64,000 nucleotides of DNA from Meconema thalassinum (GCA_946902985.2 OX336391.1:144649074-144713073), one strand, 5' to 3'. Positions 45,820-55,644 are shown, counted from the first letter of the stretch. Program-made: numbers and translations. The notes: a model not told the origin generated them from the letters alone.

Positions 45820-46556
45820 TATCTCCATATTCATGCTGATATACCTGCTGCTTGTCGACCCAAACTTCGCTCTAGGTAGCCCCCTGTGAAGACAGCTACG
45901 AGACTTATCAATGAGAACTTTGACATTGTCCAGCAGTGGTCTCATACCGGGTGAGTTAGCCGTGGTCGTTACGTCATGACTGCTCGCAGTCGCTCACATC
46001 CGGGAGGCGAGGAGGTTCGAATCCCCCCGCCGGCAACCTTGAAGATGGTCTTCTGTGGTTTCCCATCTTCCTTCCAGGCAAATGCAGGGGTTGGTCCCTA
46101 ACTATAGGCCACAGCCACTACCTTCCAACTCCCTGTTCTTACATTCAAACTTTCCTCCCCAGACAACACTCAACACGCGACGGTACTTGTAGCTCACCCA
46201 TTGGGTGTCCGCCTTGAAGCAGCTACAAAACTGGCGAGCCGAACATGTCCTCGGACACTCCCGGCACTAAAAGCCATGCGCAAAAAAAAAAGTGGTCTCA
46301 TGATTGGAAGACTTTTGCTCCACAGGAGTGCCGAGACATGCCATCTGTCACATCTAAAGTACCTGGCTTTGATATTCCTCGTCGGATAAGGTCGAAATTA
46401 AGCCGAATCAGGACCAATTCTGGTGTTTGTGCGGACTCTTTGTTCAAGTGGAACAGGTTACCCTCTCCAAAGTGTGCCTGTAGAGCCGATAGACACACGA
46501 TGAAGCACATCATTCAGGACTGTCCTCTAAGAGCCTATGGTGGTAACATATTGGAT
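45820..46556 (+). pseudogene. LINE ORF2 C-terminus, split by a chimeric SINE
   Basis: 45820-45945 reads 'LHIHADIPAACRPKLRSR', a frame break, then 'TATRLINENFDIVQQWSH'. After the SINE the plus frame continues 'DWKTFAPQECRDMPSVTSK', 'VPGFDIPRRIRSKLSRIRTN', 'CADSLFKWNRLPSPKCACRA' and 'HTMKHIIQDCPLRAYGG'. The GFD-PR--W--L-RIRT and C-C...TM-HI---CPLRA phrases are the classical LINE C-terminal Zn-knuckle region. The 144-codon ORF at 46245-46679 is a fusion of SINE tail, LINE and alpha element. Confidence 0.82.
45946..46290 (+). mobile_element. chimeric SINE (C-type head, SINE-A tail)
   Basis: An 11-bp TSD, AGTGGTCTCAT, lies at 45935-45945 and 46291-46301. Head 'GTGAGTTAGCCGTGGTCG' and B box GGTTCGAATCC (about 46014), core 'GGCAACCTTGAAGATGG' like SINE-C, then from 46171 the SINE-A tail ('TGTAGCTCACCC', 'CGGACACTCCCGGCACTAAA'). 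Inserted as one unit into the LINE ORF. Confidence 0.87.
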
Positions 46557-47208
46557 TTTATGTTCGACCGTGACTATTATATGTCTGAAAACTGTATGAT
46601 AATGATGGTCATTATAACACTAATTTTCATTATGAAACAGTTTCTCCCACCAATCACAGCTCATGAAACAGTTGTTTGACCAATTAGATAAGGACACCTT
46701 CGCGCATGCGCTCAAAATCCAAAATGTCTATATAAATTACCGAAAGTGCACCGTCCATATGTTCGCGTAAATAAACTGGTGAATATGAGACAAGAAATAG
46801 CACCGTACCATAATATCCCCAAATCCTATTTCTGCACAGCGCATTGTTTTCAAAACGACTTCGGTGACATTTTTACTGAATACTGGTGCTCAATCTGCAC
46901 ATATGGCTTTGAAGCACACGCGTGCATGCGTCGGTCGGTCAGAGAGCTTGGAAATCAGAGAAATCCTACCCAGCGCAGCACCCGATCACAAAATTCTAGT
47001 GACAATCTCAACAGATATTTATGAATATTTATGTTAAAACATATAATAAAGTTATAATTATCGTTGAACATAAACAGTCGTATGCAACTCGCCTATAATG
47101 GTAATTAAGACACTCGTATGAAAATTATAAAACTTGCATACGCTCTTTTTATAAACTTAATCGTGTCTTAATTATAGCCATTATAGGCTCGTTGCATAAT
47201 GTACTATT
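46557..47208 (+). mobile_element. alpha element (left end truncated)
   Basis: Starts TTTATGTTCGACC directly after LINE codons. Contains the promoter-like block at 46650-46740, an AATAAAG near 47045, and ends in the ~115-nt hairpin/right terminal repeat (47095-47208, 'GGCTCGTTGCATAATGTAC'). Same family as 54491-55241. No transposase ORF, and the superfamily is not recognised. Confidence 0.72.
46650..46740 (+). promoter_or_regulatory. promoter-like motif block in the alpha element
   Basis: Two CCAAT words (46650-46654, 46680-46684), an NRF-1-like palindrome CGCGCATGCGC (46701-46711) and a TATATAAA box (46729-46736) in that order, all plus strand. The same order and spacing occurs at 54671-54757. 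Motif identity is seen; promoter activity is inferred. Confidence 0.55.
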
Positions 47209-47700
47209 ATGTTTGAGCCTGACTATTGTATGTCAGAAAACTGTACTATAATGAGGCTCATTATAACACTATTTTTCATTATGAAACAGTTTCTCCCACC
47301 AATCACAGCTCAAGAAACAGTTGTTTGACCAATTAGATAATTAGATGCTCTGAGTTCCACGGCCTTCTAATTTAAATTTCACTGCCTGGCCTAGTGTCAT
47401 AGTAGGGTAATCGAGGAGGCCATGGTCAAATACAAGGCATTACTGCGTCTCATGCGCTCTGTTCAGTACATACAACTGGCGAAATCTCGACAGATATTTA
47501 TGAATATTTATGTTCGAATATAAAATAGTTATAATAATTAAGGTCGAACATAAAAAGTCGTTTGCAACGAGCCTATAATGGTAACTAAGACACTCGTATG
47601 GAAATTATAAAACTCGCATACGCTCGTTTTATAAACATGCTCGTGTCTTAATTATTGTCATTATAGGCTCGTTGCATAACGTACTATTATCTCAGTGAAT
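47209..47700 (+). mobile_element. beta element (subtype lacking the NRF-1/TATA block)
   Basis: Direct neighbour of alpha. It shares the left part (TGTCAGAAAACTGTACTATA, CCAATCACAGCTC) and the right hairpin end (47570-47695) but has a different middle ('AGGAGGCCATGGTCAAATAC'). The middle matches the inverted copy at 55236-55641. Confidence 0.7.
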
Positions 47701-47868
47701 CCGGCATCAGTGGACTCTATTTTGAATTTAGATGTTAAATTTTGAGACTATTTGTTCTTTTTTATTTTCAATATTTCATTAAGCTGTAATATGATTAAGT
47801 GTGTACCATGCCATACGATTAATAATAATATCCGCAGATAGCTGCATCCGCGCATGGCTTTAGCTACA

Positions 47869-47942
47869 ATTTGATTTATTGAACAACCTCCGTCAATCAA
47901 TACCAATGTATTGATTGACGGGGGTTGTTCAATAAATCAAAT
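47869..47942. repeat. 74-bp near-perfect palindrome
   Basis: 35-nt arms (47869-47903 and 47908-47942) around CAAT with a single mismatch; core TGATTTATTGAACAACC. It lies just right of a GCGGATG-rich end (47830-47866). Confidence 0.9.
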
Positions 47943-47949
47943 CATAATT

Positions 47950-49740
47950 TGTCAATACGGACCAAAAATGGCATTAAATATTCCCAAGTCTTTAACTATA
48001 AGTAAAATTCAAGACCCAGCAGTCGGGAACAATCATCTTGTTGCGACGTTTTAAGAAACGCTGGTTTAGCCAGCTGGTAAGCTATAAGTCTGAAACGGTT
48101 TTGCTTTGCTCCACGTTGAGCGTACAAATGAAACGGTTTTGACTGGTCCTTACTTGCCCTTTGAAATATTTACTCTGCCTAAGATATGTTGTTTTAATGG
48201 GCGCCAAGACCTCAACGCATTGTTGAAATCTAAATTTATATTTAACAACATCTAGCTCTGGTAGAACACCTTCAAGAATCTTTACTCTCTGATCGTGGTA
48301 TGATTGGATCATTAACCCAACAAACAATTGTATCAGGAGAAGGAATTGGTCTATATCTAATGCTACCTACTGAAAGCAAAGATTGCATGGTTTAAAGAAA
48401 TGAATTTATTATATAAAACAAGTTTTGCAAAATTAATAATAATAATAAGTTTAAAATTGAAATTGGAGCTTTGCGATTTGAATATTACCGCTAGAAAATT
48501 ACGTGAAAACGGATTCGGATAAATTACTGATTTTACTCTTATCCCAAGCTATGAAGTTACTGAATACTGAATATAAAACAAAGAGAAACGAGAGATTGAG
48601 TAGTTCTGCGTCATTCGCGCTTACCACTGGAAATTGCCGAAGCATTTCCCTCGTACTGGATGATGAAGAGAGCTTCCCACTGTTTCCTGGACGTCGTCAT
48701 CTCCTTCGTTAGTAGATGATATACTTGTAGATTTGGTGACTTTATGGTCCGAACATCGGAGCCATACACTCGTACAACCACACTGGTTAAGTTTTACAAA
48801 GATAGTCCCTCACCCCACTGAACATCGGAGCCACTCGCACGCGCAACCATACTGGTCCTGTCTTACACAAAAAAGTCCTCTACTCCACGGCGCGCCAAAC
48901 GATATATGCACTCCTCGGCTCCCCCACTCCGGTCCCGACTTCCACCTTACGTGGTCTCCACTGATTGGCTGTGCCACCCCGCTACTCCCCTCCTTAGGCT
49001 CAATACACACGGCGCGCGGATGATGTCGTTTGCCGTTCCAGATTATTTCCCATTTTCTTCACGCTGCAACCCAGGCTTGCGACATACTTCTTGACAAGAA
49101 TAAGCCTGTATCTGAATTCCCAATGAGTCATCTCTCTCATAATACCCTAACTGACAAAACTCCGTAAAATTCCGTAATCATATAATTTTCTATGATAATG
49201 TTGCTCGTAATAATTTGCTTGATAGTGTTTTCTATGACATAGAAAACCTATCTGTATGCTTATACTTTTATAAAAATGCTCCAAAAATACCTTAATAATA
49301 ATAATAATAAGTTAATAATAATAATAATAAATTAACATGAAAAATTCTCTTGGCTGAACAATTTGCCGCGTAAATAAATATAGAATGGCTTCTTACTGAC
49401 TTATGCCAGTGGCGTAAAATCCCCTCGAAAAACGCGTTACAAGTCCTAATCAAGATAACAACAGTTTCCATATAAAACACTGCCATCTGCTTGTGACTGT
49501 ACTGTGGCTGAATACTGACAACAATGGTCACGGGATAAAGACAATCAAAAGAGAGCACAATTCATTACCAGCCGAGCCAGAGTGATTTGAACAACAGTCC
49601 ATTAGTGTGGTAGAGTGTGCGTGGTGGGTAATTAAAGTAGATAGGAAGCCCTGATTGTATAAAATACTCAGTATCGGGTGAAACAAAACACCAAGAAGCA
49701 ACAGGCTTTAGCAACCTCGTTTGAGCGTAATTACTATCCA
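47950..49740. other. no gene; small tandem duplication at 48749-48860
   Basis: 'GAACATCGGAGCCA' is duplicated 73 bp apart (48749 and 48822) in GC-richer DNA. (AAT)n tracts occur at 48437-48450 and 49293-49330. Overlapping 60-96-codon ORFs show no motif. Confidence 0.45.
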
Positions 49741-49745
49741 CAGTG

Positions 49746-50293
49746 TATTAGTTACATTGTGATGGTAATTATTATTTCAAGGGGGGAAAATATCCAGGTA
49801 ATCAACCTCTATTACTTCATTGTTTTATTCTTGAATCTTATTATATAATACGCTAAGGTGTATGTTTCACAAAACTCAAGCCCCTAAACCAGAGGGAGTT
49901 AGAAGGTGTGGTTTGTACCAAAATCTTCCAAATCGTCTCAATAGTACAGGAAAAATCTAGCATTTCTTGATAAGTCAACGGAAATATATGTATTTGTTGA
50001 TTAAGTGCTTTTAAAGAAATAAACAAGACGATAGCCCCTGGCAGAACTGATTCGCGTACAGCCCTCAAAGCACTAGAGCCGGGAGGGTAGTCTATACACA
50101 TGGGGTGGACAAAACTCATTATGCGAGAGTTCTCGCACGGGCCCGCTAGTTAACATACCTACATTAGCAGGAAGGTCTCAGATATGTTAGTTATTGTTAT
50201 CGTATGGGGCAGAACAACCAGGTCATCTGCCCCTTTTCAGAAATGTTGGCAGTAATTGTGTTGATGGTCTCCATGAGGATCTGAGAACATATA
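49746..50293 (+). repeat. segment duplicated at 52055-52510
   Basis: 'TTAGTTACATTGTGATGGTA' and 'GGTCATCTGCCCCTTTT' and 'TGGTCTCCATGAGGATCTGA' recur in the same order at 52055-52510. Copy 1 keeps about 300 extra bp in the middle and is interrupted on the right by the Tc1 relic. Confidence 0.75.
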
Positions 50294-51113
50294 CACTGAG
50301 TGGCCAAAATTCACAGGAAGGGTAGTCTCATGAGAAAATGTGCCGTGTGTGACTCCTGAGAGTTGCGGCTAGCTGCGGCGGAGGTGAGCAGTCTGTCACA
50401 GATGCGAGTGTAGTGAAATTGGCTTCGGTGGCGTAAATGGTAGCATACTGAACTGCCGTGCTCAAGATCGCGGGTTCAAACCCGGCCAAAGTCGTTGGTT
50501 GTTTGAGAGCGTTAAAATCCTTCAGCATGCCTTCCTTCGGAAAGGAAGTAAGGCCGGCGGTCCCATGTCATAGATTTATGGCATGTAAAAGATCCTTCCA
50601 CTAACAAAACTTGTGTGAAGCTAAATTTCTAGGTCAGATTTCGTTGAAACGCTTTATCAAAGTTCCAACGTTCACAACTAGGTGTCAGTGACACCTGGTA
50701 GCGAAACTTGGAACTACTTGAAATTGAACGGAACTTGTAGCTTACCCCATGTGTGTCCGCTTGAAACAGCTACAGCCTCTGGCGAGCCGAACATGTCCTC
50801 GGACACTCCCGGCACCAAAAGCCATTCACTAAATATATAAACAAATAAATAGTGAAATTGGCAACACGTCGCGAGTTAGCCGACTTTGAACGTGGGTTGA
50901 TCATCTGCGCATGATGCATGGGTCATAGCATTTCGGAGATTACACGCAAATTTGGGCTTTCAAGTCAACAGTACCGAGGGTGGATCTTTAATATCGCAGA
51001 GATAATGTTACCGCCGCACGGGACGACCACAGGTGTTTAAGGAACGGACATCAGTCGCCTCTGCAGAACCATACGGGGCAATGGAAGGGCTACTGTGTGT
51101 CAGATCACCGCCC
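50294..51113 (+). mobile_element. Tc1-like transposon relic (5' part)
   Basis: Begins CACTGAGTGGCCAAAATTC after TA (50292-50293), a Tc1-type inverted terminus. After a SINE insertion, coding resumes at about 50863: 'RELADFERGLII' (helix-turn-helix start), 'HSISEITRKFGLS', 'RRDNVTA', then after a frameshift a G-R-P-type phrase. This is the N-terminal DNA-binding part of a Tc1 transposase. Catalytic DDE region and right end are absent; SINE-C begins at 51114. Confidence 0.78.
50424..50849 (+). mobile_element. SINE-A nested in the Tc1 relic
   Basis: A 13-bp TSD, TAGTGAAATTGGC, lies at 50411-50423 and 50850-50862. A box (TGGCGTAAATGG) and B box (GGTTCAAACCC) intact; tail AAAT-type. Confidence 0.92.
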
Positions 51114-51430
51114 TATTACCGACAGCAGTGGCTACGCTCGCTAAAGCGCAGCATTAGGTCATGGAGCCAAGCTCTCTGCTGACTCGGTAGACGCGTGGGT
51201 TCGAGCCCCACCGTCGGCCGTCCTTGAAATGGTTTTCCGTGGTTTCCCCAGTTTCAACACCAGGCAAATGCTGGAACGGTACCTTCTGACAGGCCACGGC
51301 CGCTTCCTTCCACATCCTTGCCCACTTTCATTCATCTTAATCCATTCCTTCTCTCATCCCGACACGCAGGTCGCCCACGGACGTCGACTAGAAAGACCTG
51401 CACTCGGCCTCTCAGGAGGCCACACGAAAA
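51114..51430 (+). mobile_element. SINE-C copy with poly(A) end
   Basis: Head 'GTGGCTACGCTCGCTAAAG', B box GGGTTCGAGCCCC (about 51200), core 'GTCCTTGAAATGGTTTTCCG', and ends in A9 at 51427. It truncates the Tc1 relic. Confidence 0.85.
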
Positions 51431-51524
51431 AAAAACCAGTCAGTCTGAGAGACTAGACTTTATATCATTTCAAATGACGCATGCTACAAATGCTACACAT
51501 GTTAGAAAGGTTCAGGAGCCTCTT

Positions 51525-51800
51525 TCAACAGACTCCATTACCCATTAACTTGGGCTTCCCGCGCGGGGAACGGAGAGCGGGAGGTACACTCTGCTGCATG
51601 ACGTCACGCACTCGCCGTTTCCGTATCGCATAACGCCAGACCCCAGGAGTAAACTCAGACTCAACAGACTCCATTACCCTTTAACTTAGGCTTCCCGCGC
51701 CGCGCGGAACGGAGTGGGAGGTGCACTCTGCTGCATAACGTCACGCACTCGCCATCTCCGTATCGCATAACGGCAGAACCAGGAGTAAACTCAGACTCGG
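51525..51800 (+). repeat. GC/CpG-rich tandem duplication (~137-bp unit) with CRE-like words
   Basis: Unit 1 is 51525-51658 and unit 2 is 51662-51799; 'CAACAGACTCCATTACCC' opens both and 'AGGAGTAAACTCAGACTC' closes both. TGACGTCA occurs at 51599-51606 in unit 1 and again downstream at 51825 (GATGACGTCAT); unit 2 has AACGTCAC. CpG density is well above the surrounding DNA. Confidence 0.8.
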
Positions 51801-52254
51801 TGCATATGCACTGAACAACATGATGACGTCATACACGCCGTAACCGTAACGCATGACGGTAGACCAAAGCATAACGATGAAGTCGACAAGATCATTTGAA
51901 ATGATTTAAAAAAACGCCCAATTGAATGTTGGGTGTCAGGAACCCATTTCTTGTCGAGTCTAAGCCTCGCCGTATGGCTGCCATTTTGAGGGCTCTCGGA
52001 GGAGCAACTCGTTACTAACATTAATTATTTTCTTTACTTTTGTCAACTAAGTGTGGAAATTAGTTACATTGTGATGGTAATTATTATTTCAAGGGTTAAA
52101 ATATCGAGGTTATCAACCCCCATGGTTTCATTGATTCTTGAGTTAAAGTTCCAGATATGTTAGTTATTTTTGTTTTACGGGGCAGAACAGTCAGGTCATC
52201 TGCCCCTTTTAAAATATTTTGGCAGTGATTATGATGATGGTCTCCATGAGGATC
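51801..52254. repeat. second copy of the duplicated segment, left part
   Basis: 52055-52254 matches 49746-50285. 51960-52010 carries 'GGCTGCCATTTTGAGG'. No gene recognised. Confidence 0.6.
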
Positions 52255-52478
52255 AAATATTAATGTTATTTGTTTTACGTCCCTCTTAACTAATGTGGCT
52301 TTCAGAGACGCCGAGGTGCCTGAAATTTGCCCCGAAGGGGATCCTTAACGTGCCAGGGCACTGGCACGGCTCCCTCATATTTGCGCACCCTCAAATGTCA
52401 ACTGGCTGCGCTAGGATTCAATCCTGCACCTTTAGGAACAGCAGGCGAGAACGTTACCACTGAGCCACGCAGCCAGCC
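52255..52478 (-). mobile_element. SINE-D, near full length
   Basis: An 11-bp TSD, CCATGAGGATC, lies at 52244-52254 and 52479-52489, inside the duplicated segment. Head at right ('GAGCCACGCAGCCAGC'), body 'GACGCCGAGGTGCC'. Confidence 0.88.
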
Positions 52479-52535
52479 CCATGAGGATCTGAGAACATAT
52501 GAAAGAACAAGCATTAAACTGCACTATCTGATTGT

Positions 52536-53425
52536 TGTTGTTTCATTTGAGGGGCTTGGACATCGTGATCATTTAGCTCCGTAAATTTGTGTGTGTGTGT
52601 ATACAACCTCTGTCCGCAAAGATCGATGAATGAATCTATATTGCGAATGGATTGTTGGCTTACCTGAAACAGCAGTTACATTCTTCCGAAGTAATCCCCG
52701 TGGATGGTTATGCACTGCTGAGAATGCCTGTACAAGTCCTGGAAGCACCTGGCATAGTCGTCTTCAGGGATAGTCTTCAGTTTGGTAGTCAAAAAACTAA
52801 ATTGAAAGCGAAAATTTAGCAGAATTTATGCAACCTGCCGTGCACACCTGTTTGACGAGTGGCAGTTAATAGGATGAATTTATGCAACCTGCCATGCACA
52901 CCTGTTTGACGGGTGGTAGTGAGAAGAGTGGATGTTCCCTGGAATGGAATGTTCCTGAAAACCTGGTGCCTGAGGTACGAGGACTATGCCAGGAGGTTCC
53001 AGGACTTATACAGCCGTTCTCAGAAATGCATAACCATCCGTTGGGATTACTTAGAAGAACAGTAACTGCTGTTTCAGGTAAGCCAACAATCCCTTCGTAA
53101 TATAGACCCATTCACCGAACTTTTTGTACAGAGGTTGTATATAGAATTTGTCTGATAACCTTTGTTACTGTTGCGTCTTAAGTAATGTGTGTGAATTTTT
53201 AATTGAGACTAGGATTCGTTCAAGCATTTGCCGGGATGGTCCCTAATATAAGGCCATGGCCGCCCCCTTCCCAATTTTAGTCTCAATTAAAAGTATACAT
53301 ACTATTAAAGACAACATAATAGCACAGGTTATCAGACAAACCCTAACTATCTGTACACGCACCCCCACATAGGCTACACGGAGCTGAGATACAACGATAT
53401 CACAAGCTCCTAAATGAATCAACAA
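52536..53425. mobile_element. inverted pair of SINE-B tails with a mariner inside
   Basis: Minus SINE-B: 52536-52601 continued at 53140-53205. Plus SINE-B: 53222-53425. The shared stem is 'TTTTAATTGAGACTA' (53195) against 'TAGTCTCAATTAAAA' (53277). The mariner at 52604-53137 splits the left member. Confidence 0.75.
52604..53137. mobile_element. fold-back mariner (second family)
   Basis: TA target duplication (52602-52603, 53138-53139) within SINE-B. Ends CAACCTCTGT...; the right end, read inward, gives ACAAAAAGTTCGGTGAATG. Both ends encode the transposase C-terminus in opposite directions: minus from about 52795 'EDDYARCFQDLYRHSQQC', plus from about 52975 'YEDYARRFQDLYSRSQKC'. The element thus consists of two inverted copies of the 3' end with a short unrelated centre. 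Confidence 0.82.
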
Positions 53426-53463
53426 AAACCTAAATGTTTAACGGAGGACACAGAGATGAGCAA

Positions 53464-53870
53464 AGAGACCACCTCATGGTGTAGTGGCTAGCGTTCGAGG
53501 CTGTCGCCCCGGAGGTCCGGGTACGATTCCCAGCTCTGCCATTAAAATTTTATTCTGGTGTGAGGGCTTGAACGGGGTACACTCAGCCACGTGAGGCTAA
53601 ACTGAGAAGAGGAGGGTTCGATTCCCACCTCAATCATCCTAGAAGTGGTTTCCGCCACTTCTACTCCATGCAAATTCTGAGATGCTTCCTAACCTTAGGC
53701 CACGGCCACCTCCTTCCCAATCCTATCCCCAATGTACAAATACAGACACAAGTACTGCCATCAGAATAACACGGGTTATCACACAAATTCCACACAGACA
53801 CACTCAAATACTCGGGGATATACGACCACGATGTCGCAACCCCTAAAAATAAGCAACAACAACAAATACA
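53464..53870 (+). mobile_element. SINE-B, full length
   Basis: tRNA-like head with A box TGGTGTAGTGGC (53478) and B box GGTACGATTCC (53520). A second B-box-like GGTTCGATTCC lies at 53615. Tail 'GATGTCGCAACCCC' then AAC repeats. Reference copy for the family. Confidence 0.88.
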
Positions 53871-53874
53871 GAGA

Positions 53875-54488
53875 AAATTCCTGATTTATCTCATCATCTC
53901 CCTTTTGCAATTTTTTTCTCTTTTCAAAATATTGTAAGTTGGCTAAAATCACGTTCTGTAAAAGGCAGCCCCGCGGTGGCTTATGACGGCAAGGTTAGGT
54001 TCAATGTAAAGCTTTAAGCTTGCTTTACACCCACTCCTCCCTATTCGCAATCTGAGTTTTCCTTTCACCCTTTCATTTACATCCGTATCTTGTTTAGTTA
54101 GTTTATTATCTAAATTTAGAGCGCCAACTCATTAGCCTCTGCTGAGATCGTGTTCACAAAGAGAACTCACGGACTTATTAAATTTAGTAATGACGCTATT
54201 AAGTTGGGAAGACTTTGAAAAGGAAGTCCTTTAAGAGGCATTATATTAATAAACTTTCCTTTTAACTCTTCAGTAAGTGACGTGCAAGTTAACGGAATGA
54301 CGTGTATTAGTGCGACAAGCTGGCGGGGTTTTACAGATTGGCTCGGTAATTGATCGTTCACCCATGTGGTGGGCTGGAACCTTCACACTGAGCTAACGAG
54401 AAGCTTGGAGGAAAGAGCAACTTCGGAACACTAAAAGAATGCTTTCTTTTCAATATTAAATTTTACACAATTATTTCAGCACTTAACC
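53875..54488. other. no feature recognised
   Basis: Unremarkable; the 64-codon minus ORF has no motif. Confidence 0.4.
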
Positions 54489-54490
54489 CA

Positions 54491-55241
54491 TAATAGTACA
54501 TCATGCAACGAGCCTATAATGACAATAATTAAGACACGAGTATGTTTATAAAACGAGCGAAGCAAGTTTTATGTTCGACGCTGTCGAAATGTAAACACTA
54601 TGTGTCAGTAAACTGTATCACAATGAGGCTCATTATAACACTATTTTTCATTACGAAACTGTTTCTCCGACCAATCAGAGCTCAAGAAACAGTTGTTTGA
54701 CCAATTAGGTAAGGATACCTTCGCGCATGCGCTCAAAATCCAACATGCCTATATAAATTACCGAAAGTGCACCGTGGATATGTTCGCGTAAATAAACTGG
54801 CGAATATGAGACTAGAAATAGCACTGTATATACCTTAATATCCCCAACTCCAATTTCAACACAGCGCATTGCTTTCAAACGACTTCAGTGACAGTTTGAC
54901 TGAATGCAAATGCACATCGGCAGGCTGTAAACATTGCCAAGCACACAGAGTGCATTCGTCACTCGGTCAGAGCACTTGGAAAACAGAGATACCCTACCCA
55001 GCGCTTGCACTCCGATCACAAAATTGTAGTGACTGAATCTCAACAGATATTTATTAATATTTATGTTAAAACATATAATAAAGTTATACTTATCGTCGAA
55101 CATAAACAGTCGTATGCAATTCGCCTATGATGGTAATTAAGACACTCGTATGGAAATTATAAAACTTGCTTACGCTCGTTTTATAAACATACTCGTGTCT
55201 TAATTATTGCCATTATAGGCCTGTTGCATAATGTACTATTA
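54491..55241 (+). mobile_element. alpha element, complete with terminal inverted repeats
   Basis: TIRs of about 75 bp: left TAATAGTACATCATGCAACG (54491), right ...ATAATGTACTATTA (55241, inverted). Interior: TTTATGTTCGAC at 54568, promoter-like block 54671-54757, AATAAAG near 55078, TCGAACATAAA near 55095, then a hairpin-forming right end (55120-55241). 751 bp. No ORF for a transposase. Confidence 0.78.
54671..54757 (+). promoter_or_regulatory. promoter-like motif block in the alpha element
   Basis: CCAAT at 54671 and 54701, CGCGCATGCGC at 54722-54732, TATATAAA at 54750-54757. Same motifs and near-identical spacing as 46650-46736 despite divergence elsewhere. Confidence 0.55.
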
Positions 55242-55641
55242 TAATTTCCATACGAGTGTCTTAATTACCATTATAGGCGAGTTGCATACGACGGTTTATG
55301 TTCGACGATAATAAAATTATAACTATTTTATGTTCGAACATAAATATTCATAAATATCTGACGAGATTTCACCAGTTTTATGTCCTGAAGAGAGCGCATG
55401 GGACGTAGAGAATACCTTGTATTTGACGATCCATGCAGTAAAATTTATAATAGGAGGCTGTGGAAGTCAGCGCAGGTGCGATGCTATCCTTACCTATTTG
55501 GTCACACAACTGTTACTTGAGCTCTGATTGGTGGGAGAAATTGTATCATAATGAATACTTGTACTACTCTCATTATAGCCTCATTATAGTACAGTTTTCT
55601 GACATATAATATTTACATTTCGCCAGGGTCGAACATAAAAG
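55236..55641 (-). mobile_element. beta element in inverted orientation
   Basis: On the minus strand: TTTATGTTCGACC start at 55641, 'TGTCAGAAAACTGTACTATA', CCAATCAGAGCTC, 'GTCAAATACAAGG', 'ATGTTCGAACATAAAATAG', ending inside the hairpin at 55236. Matches 47209-47700, but head-to-head with alpha instead of head-to-tail. Confidence 0.72.
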
Positions 55642-55644
55642 TTT

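Noticed and set aside
46245..46679. 144-codon ORF as a host gene
   Set aside because: It runs through a SINE tail, a LINE C-terminus and the start of an alpha element.
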